39,793 nucleotides of DNA, taken from the NCBI GenBank assembly GCA_023487765.1, contig JAMDBW010000074.1, positions 1-39,793 of the forward strand, written 5' to 3'. The stretch's first letter is position 1. The number at the start of each line of letters is the position of its first letter. The stretch comes from Thermoplasmatota archaeon (lineage in GTDB: Archaea; Thermoplasmatota; Thermoplasmata; Thermoplasmatales; Thermoplasmataceae). Below, in pieces: positions 35,132 through 39,793 of the stretch. Under the pieces are notes generated by a model. That model did not search any database, was not told the DNA's origin, and saw only the letters and a program-made list of their open reading frames with translations. The position numbers and the translations under genes were made by a program.

Positions 35132-36100
35132 ATGCCTGATGTTTTTTTCATCGAGTTAAGCAGGGAAATCGAGGGAGCCTCCCATTACGAGCTGGAGGTG
35201 TTATCAGAAACAGGTCATTTCTCAATAACCAGGTCAGGAGAAAGATTTGCTGTCGTGAGCGGCGAAACAGATTCTCTCACAAAAACCGCTTTTGTTAACC
35301 GGATATCGCTAATCCTCAAATCCGGACCTGATCCATCGGTTGTGTCGGATGTGAAATTAGGGGAAGGCAGATTTCATGTGCGTTTCATGGACAACGACGA
35401 ATGCCATGATGCACTTATTGAACCGGAAATAGGGAACGCGCTTGACGGCAAAGGGAGGATAGATTTCAAAAACCCTGACTTCATCATACGGGTTTACCAC
35501 TGGGGAGAATGGTACATATGCAGAGAAATATACCAGAAAAGCCAGAAGGAACTGCAATCGCGTCGTGCTCCTTTGCGTCCGTTTTTCTCCCCGGTCTCCA
35601 TCCATCCCAAGTTCGCCAGATTCTTTGTCAATATTTCAGGCACCAGACCAGGCGACACCATTCTCGATCCATTTTGCGGCACCGGGGGTATACTCATAGA
35701 AGCCGGACTCATGGGAAGAAATGTCACTGGAAACGACTGGTCTCTTCAAATGGCTACGGGCGCAAAATTAAATCTGAAATATTTCGGCTTAAGAGGTTTC
35801 AATATATACAATGAGGATTTCATCAACATGAATTTCACGGAAAAATTTCATGCAATAATTACTGACATGCCCTACGGAAAAAATGCTCCGCTGTCACAAA
35901 AGGATCTCAGCGATCTGTATTCCAGGAGTTTTAAGAAATTCCACTCGTTGCTCCATGAAGGTGGCAGATGCGTTGTGGTTCTCTCAGATATAAACTATCT
36001 TAATGATATCAGGTCATTGTTTGATATCAGGAAGATTATCAGGTACAGGGTGCACAAATCCCTCACGAGATACTTTGCAGTCCTTCAGAAAATAGGGTGA
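35132..36100 (+). CDS. THUMP-domain tRNA (guanine-10-N2) methyltransferase (TrmG10/Trm11 family)
   Basis: RAPLRPFFSPVSIHPKFARFFVNISGTRPGDTILDPFCGTGGILIEAGLMGRNVTGNDWS; ITDMPYGKN (N/DPPY-type motif). Confidence 0.88.
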   Translation: MPDVFFIELSREIEGASHYELEVLSETGHFSITRSGERFAVVSGETDSLTKTAFVNRISLILKSGPDPSVVSDVKLGEGRFHVRFMDNDECHDALIEPEIGNALDGKGRIDFKNPDFIIRVYHWGEWYICREIYQKSQKELQSRRAPLRPFFSPVSIHPKFARFFVNISGTRPGDTILDPFCGTGGILIEAGLMGRNVTGNDWSLQMATGAKLNLKYFGLRGFNIYNEDFINMNFTEKFHAIITDMPYGKNAPLSQKDLSDLYSRSFKKFHSLLHEGGRCVVVLSDINYLNDIRSLFDIRKIIRYRVHKSLTRYFAVLQKIG

Positions 36101-36118
36101 TACCATGAACCTGCTGTA

Positions 36119-36126
36119 TTTATATA
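36119..36126 (+). promoter_or_regulatory. TATA box upstream of grpE-dnaK-dnaJ
   Basis: tttatata centred ~26 nt upstream of the ATG at 36149. Confidence 0.55.
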
Positions 36127-36148
36127 GAAGGACAAATTTACTTGTAAA

Positions 36149-36694
36149 ATGTCTGCCTCATCATCCTCAAGAGATAGATTACGTAATCCAGTGGAGTCGG
36201 AAATGAGTTCCAGCAGAGTGAGAGCTTTGAGCAGGACACAGTTGAGATCATTGCAGATAGAGAACCAGCTTAGGGAAACCAGGGAACAGCTGGATCAGTA
36301 TCGCGATTTATTCCTGCGACAAAGGGCAGATATGGAAAATTACAGCAAAGCAAAGGAAAGGGAGATATCGCAGATAATAAAAAACGCAAGTCGGGAAGTA
36401 GTTAAGAACCTTCTTCCTATACTGGATTCTCTCGATTCGGCAATTGCAAATTCAAAAGACGGCTCCAACCTGACCCAGGTGCAGGACCAGACACTCAAGA
36501 TACTTGGCACCTACGGTTTCAGGATCATAGAAGCCAAGGGCAAAAAATTTGATCCATATCTGCATGAGGTAATCGCAGTAAATCAATCAGAAGAGGATGG
36601 AATAGTGCTGGAAGAAATCCAGAAGGGCTACAGGCTCAACGACGAGGTCCTCAGGACTTCAAAAGTGATAGTTGGAAAAAAAGGTGAAGAATAA
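36149..36694 (+). CDS. grpE: Nucleotide exchange factor GrpE
   Basis: [93 protein letters not shown]. Confidence 0.93.
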   Translation: MSASSSSRDRLRNPVESEMSSSRVRALSRTQLRSLQIENQLRETREQLDQYRDLFLRQRADMENYSKAKEREISQIIKNASREVVKNLLPILDSLDSAIANSKDGSNLTQVQDQTLKILGTYGFRIIEAKGKKFDPYLHEVIAVNQSEEDGIVLEEIQKGYRLNDEVLRTSKVIVGKKGEE

Positions 36695-38544
36695 TGTCAA
36701 AAATAATAGGAATCGATCTAGGAACAAGTAATTCAGCTGCAGCAGTGGTAATTTCAGGTAAACCTACCGTTATACCGAGTGCGGAAGGTGTATCTATCGG
36801 CGGAAAGTCTTTCCCGAGCTACGTGGCATTCACAAAGGAAGGGGACCTGCTCGTCGGGGAACCTGCAAAGAGGCAGGCACTCCTCAACCCGGAAGGCACT
36901 ATTTATGCTGCGAAAAGAAAAATGGGTACGGATTTTAAATTCAAGGTAAGAGGTAAAGAATATACTCCCCAGCAGGTATCGTCCTTCATCCTGCAGAAGA
37001 TTAAGAGGGATGCGGAAGCATTTCTGGGAGAAGAGGTGAAGGAAGCAGTAATAACTGTTCCAGCTTACTTCAACGACAACCAGAGACAGGCAACAAAGGA
37101 TGCGGGACTGATCGCAGGTCTTGAGGTCAAGAGAATCATAAATGAACCGACGGCGGCATCCCTGGCATACGGTATTGATAAACTCAACCAGTCTCAGAAA
37201 ATTCTAGTCTTCGATCTTGGCGGTGGAACCCTGGATGTTACCATAATGGATTTCGGAGAGGGAGTATTCGAGGTCGTTTCAACATCGGGAGATACTAGCC
37301 TTGGTGGAACTGACATGGATGAAGCCATAATCAGGTTCCTGGTGGACGATTTCAAGGCAAAGGAGGGAGTCGATCTTTCAAAAGACAAGAACGCATACAT
37401 AAGATTGAAGGATGCTGCTGAAAAGGCCAAGATAGAGCTCTCCACGACCATGACGACTGAGATAAACCTGCCATATATTTCGGCGACTCAGGACGGACCG
37501 AAACACCTCCAGTATAACCTCACAAGATCAAAACTGGAGGAACTGATATCGCCAATAGTGAATAAGTGCAAAAGTCCTATTGACAATGCAATACAGGGCG
37601 GTAAACTCAAGAAGGAAGATGTCGGAAAAATTATACTCGTCGGAGGCCCGACCAGAATCCCGATGGTACGGAAATTCGTAGAGGACTATTTCGGCAGAAA
37701 GGTTGAAGGCGGAGTAGATCCGATGGAGTGTGTGTCTGTCGGTGCAGCTATACAGGGGGCAGTTCTTTCAGGCGATATAAAGGACATAGTTCTCCTTGAT
37801 GTGACGCCTTTGACTCTCGGTATTGAAACACTGGGAGGCGTCATGACTCCGCTCATATCCGCAAATACGACGATACCTACCAAGAAATCACAGATATTCA
37901 CAACGGCCGCTGATATGCAGACGGCGGTAACGATTCACGTGGTACAGGGCGAGAGAACCATGGCAAACGACAACGTATCTCTTGGAATGTTCAACCTCGT
38001 AGGTATACCGCCAGCCCCAAGAGGCATTCCTCAAATCGAGGTCACCTTTGACATAGATGCGAATGGTATCATCAACGTGTCCGCCGCTGACAAGGGATCA
38101 GGAAAGAGCCAGAGTATTTCCATAACTGCGTCCAATAAACTGTCCAAGGAAGAAATTGAAAAGATGAAGAATCAGGCAAAAGAATTTGCGGAACAGGACC
38201 TGCAGAAAAAGGAAGAAGTGGAAAAAGTCAACGCCGCCGAGACGCTTGCATACACCGTTGAAAAGACGATCAACGAATCCGGTGACAAGATAGACGAAGC
38301 TTCAAAGAATGAAGTGAAGGAACAGGTCAAGGAACTGAGAGAAGCGATAGCAGCAAAGGACACGAACAAGATCGAAAAACTTACCGAAACTCTTTCAAAG
38401 AAGATACAGGAAGTCGGGGCGAAACTCTACCAGAATCCCGGAGCTGCTGGCCCTGAAGCTGACACTGGCTCACAGCAGTCCGACTCCGGACAGCAGCAGG
38501 ATACGGATGGCAAAACAGTTGACGCCGATTTCAAGGAGAACTAG
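36694..38544 (+). CDS. dnaK: Molecular chaperone DnaK (Hsp70)
   Basis: [75 protein letters not shown]. Confidence 0.98.
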   Translation: MSKIIGIDLGTSNSAAAVVISGKPTVIPSAEGVSIGGKSFPSYVAFTKEGDLLVGEPAKRQALLNPEGTIYAAKRKMGTDFKFKVRGKEYTPQQVSSFILQKIKRDAEAFLGEEVKEAVITVPAYFNDNQRQATKDAGLIAGLEVKRIINEPTAASLAYGIDKLNQSQKILVFDLGGGTLDVTIMDFGEGVFEVVSTSGDTSLGGTDMDEAIIRFLVDDFKAKEGVDLSKDKNAYIRLKDAAEKAKIELSTTMTTEINLPYISATQDGPKHLQYNLTRSKLEELISPIVNKCKSPIDNAIQGGKLKKEDVGKIILVGGPTRIPMVRKFVEDYFGRKVEGGVDPMECVSVGAAIQGAVLSGDIKDIVLLDVTPLTLGIETLGGVMTPLISANTTIPTKKSQIFTTAADMQTAVTIHVVQGERTMANDNVSLGMFNLVGIPPAPRGIPQIEVTFDIDANGIINVSAADKGSGKSQSISITASNKLSKEEIEKMKNQAKEFAEQDLQKKEEVEKVNAAETLAYTVEKTINESGDKIDEASKNEVKEQVKELREAIAAKDTNKIEKLTETLSKKIQEVGAKLYQNPGAAGPEADTGSQQSDSGQQQDTDGKTVDADFKEN

Positions 38545-38566
38545 GATTCCCCGGATCTAGATTCAA

Positions 38567-39667
38567 ATGGTCAAGGACTACTATAAGACTCTCGGTGTGG
38601 AACGCAACTCCTCCCAGGACGAAATCAAGAAGGCGTTCAGAACCCTGGCCAGAAAATACCACCCTGACACGAATCCTGAAAACAAGGCCGAGGCTGAGGA
38701 GAAATTCAAGGAAGTCAGTGAAGCCTATGAGGTGCTGTCTGATGAGAAGAAGAGATCAATGTATGATCAGACTGGTCACGTAGACTTCGGTCCGGGTAGG
38801 TCAGACTTTACCTGGCAGGACTTCTCGCATTTTGAAGATTTCAGTGATCTGAGAGACATATTCGGGAGAATCTTTGGTGGTGGCGGGGGACCGGACTCTT
38901 TCTTTTCAGGTTTCGGCGGACAGCAGGAAAGCCTTGATCTGCTGACAAACATGAGAATAGGCCTTGAAGACGCTTTCTACGGCGTGACAAAAACAATCAA
39001 GTACAAGCGTAATGCACCGTGTAATCAGTGTAAAGGCAGCGGTTCCAGAGATGGTAAAATAAGGACCTGCTCTACGTGCAACGGATCAGGACAGCAGAGG
39101 ATCGTGCAGGGGCAGGGATTTTTCAAAATGGTAACGGTGACAACCTGCAGAACATGTCAGGGGAGGGGGCGTATCCCCAGTGAAGCGTGCAACGTATGCA
39201 AAGGGTCCGGTTCAACATCGATCACGGAGAGTCTTGAGATTCAGATTCCAAAGGGTGCACAGAATGGACTGAGACTGAGGGTTCGCGGAAAGGGACAGTC
39301 AAACCTCGGAAATACGGGAGACCTGTTCGTTGTTCTCAATGTGCTCGGCGAGAATGGTATAACGAGAAATAATGACGACCTTTACATAACCAATGAAATC
39401 AGCTTTCCGGAAGCTGCTCTGGGGACCGTCAAGGAGATTCAGATATTCCGTGAGAAGTACGAGTTAAAGATACTCGGGGGTACACAACCCGGTGAGGTTC
39501 TTAGAATCAAGGGTGCCGGAATGCCGCATATGAACGGGCATGGAACCGGCGATTTGCTCGTGGAGGTGAAGGTCGTTGTTCCAAAGCACCTGACTTCTGC
39601 GCAGAGAGACCTGATTTCAAAGTTGATGGATGATAATGGAAAAAAACATTCCTGGCTCAAGGGATAG
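38567..39667 (+). CDS. dnaJ: Chaperone DnaJ (Hsp40)
   Basis: J-domain [37 protein letters not shown]; four CxxCxGxG zinc-finger repeats; C-terminal substrate-binding domain. Confidence 0.98.
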   Translation: MVKDYYKTLGVERNSSQDEIKKAFRTLARKYHPDTNPENKAEAEEKFKEVSEAYEVLSDEKKRSMYDQTGHVDFGPGRSDFTWQDFSHFEDFSDLRDIFGRIFGGGGGPDSFFSGFGGQQESLDLLTNMRIGLEDAFYGVTKTIKYKRNAPCNQCKGSGSRDGKIRTCSTCNGSGQQRIVQGQGFFKMVTVTTCRTCQGRGRIPSEACNVCKGSGSTSITESLEIQIPKGAQNGLRLRVRGKGQSNLGNTGDLFVVLNVLGENGITRNNDDLYITNEISFPEAALGTVKEIQIFREKYELKILGGTQPGEVLRIKGAGMPHMNGHGTGDLLVEVKVVVPKHLTSAQRDLISKLMDDNGKKHSWLKG

Positions 39668-39694
39668 TTTTTTTGATATAGTTCCTGATCGAAA

Positions 39695-39704
39695 CTTATA
39701 AATT
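39695..39704 (+). promoter_or_regulatory. TATA box upstream of the partial USP gene
   Basis: cttataaatt centred ~26 nt upstream of the ATG at 39725. Confidence 0.5.
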
Positions 39705-39724
39705 TCCCTAAATTAATAGACATT

Positions 39725-39793
39725 ATGAAAATTTTAATTGCTTTCGACAATTCCGGCGTCGCAAAAAAGGCTCTAAAGTTCGCCCTTAAACTG
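39725..39793 (+). CDS. Universal stress protein family, N-terminal fragment cut by the window end
   Basis: MKILIAFDNSGVAKKALKFALKL (USP N-terminal pattern); absent from the ORF track because it is truncated. Confidence 0.65.
   Translation, partial: MKILIAFDNSGVAKKALKFALKL

Noticed and set aside
36149-39667. grpE-dnaK-dnaJ as a novel horizontally acquired system
   Set aside because: Bacterial-type DnaK machinery is already known in many archaea; treated as ordinary flank.
1-39793. CRISPR array, tRNA, rRNA or complete prophage
   Set aside because: No regularly spaced repeats, tRNA cloverleaf or rRNA-like sequence, or phage structural genes were recognised by eye.

Overview
The window looks archaeal, most likely Thermoplasmatales: it has archaeal EF-2, RNA polymerase subunit L, a THUMP-type tRNA G10 methyltransferase, leaderless TATA promoters and tail-anchored substrate-binding proteins. 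Housekeeping genes flank it (fusA/EF-2 on the left; rpoL, trmG10, grpE-dnaK-dnaJ and a partial USP gene on the right). Between them, at about 2.2-34.2 kb, lies a dense island that reads as a near-complete bacterial-type peptidoglycan (murein) degradation and salvage pathway, in a lineage not expected to make murein. Sugar arm: AnmK, NagZ (GH3), NamZ (DUF1343), a BadF/BcrAD sugar kinase (MurK/NagK-like), MurQ, NagA and a SIS-domain GlcN6P deaminase/isomerase. Peptide arm: an AmiE-like serine hydrolase, S13 DacB-like DD-peptidase, YkfC-like NlpC/P60 endopeptidase, L-Ala-D/L-Glu epimerase, DppA (M55) D-aminopeptidase, diaminopimelate decarboxylase, and CocE/S15 and GNAT proteins of unknown role. 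Uptake: a Dpp/Opp ABC transporter and a CUT1 sugar ABC transporter. Surface: one secreted, membrane-anchored Amidase_6-like hydrolase. Nearly all the hydrolases lack an obvious signal peptide, which suggests import of muropeptides followed by cytoplasmic breakdown. At about 20.13-20.59 kb there is an unannotated relic of a second NlpC/P60 + Amidase_6 pair, decayed by stops and frameshifts. IS remnants occur at about 26.5-27.0 kb. All functions are inferred by reading motifs; no database search was run.
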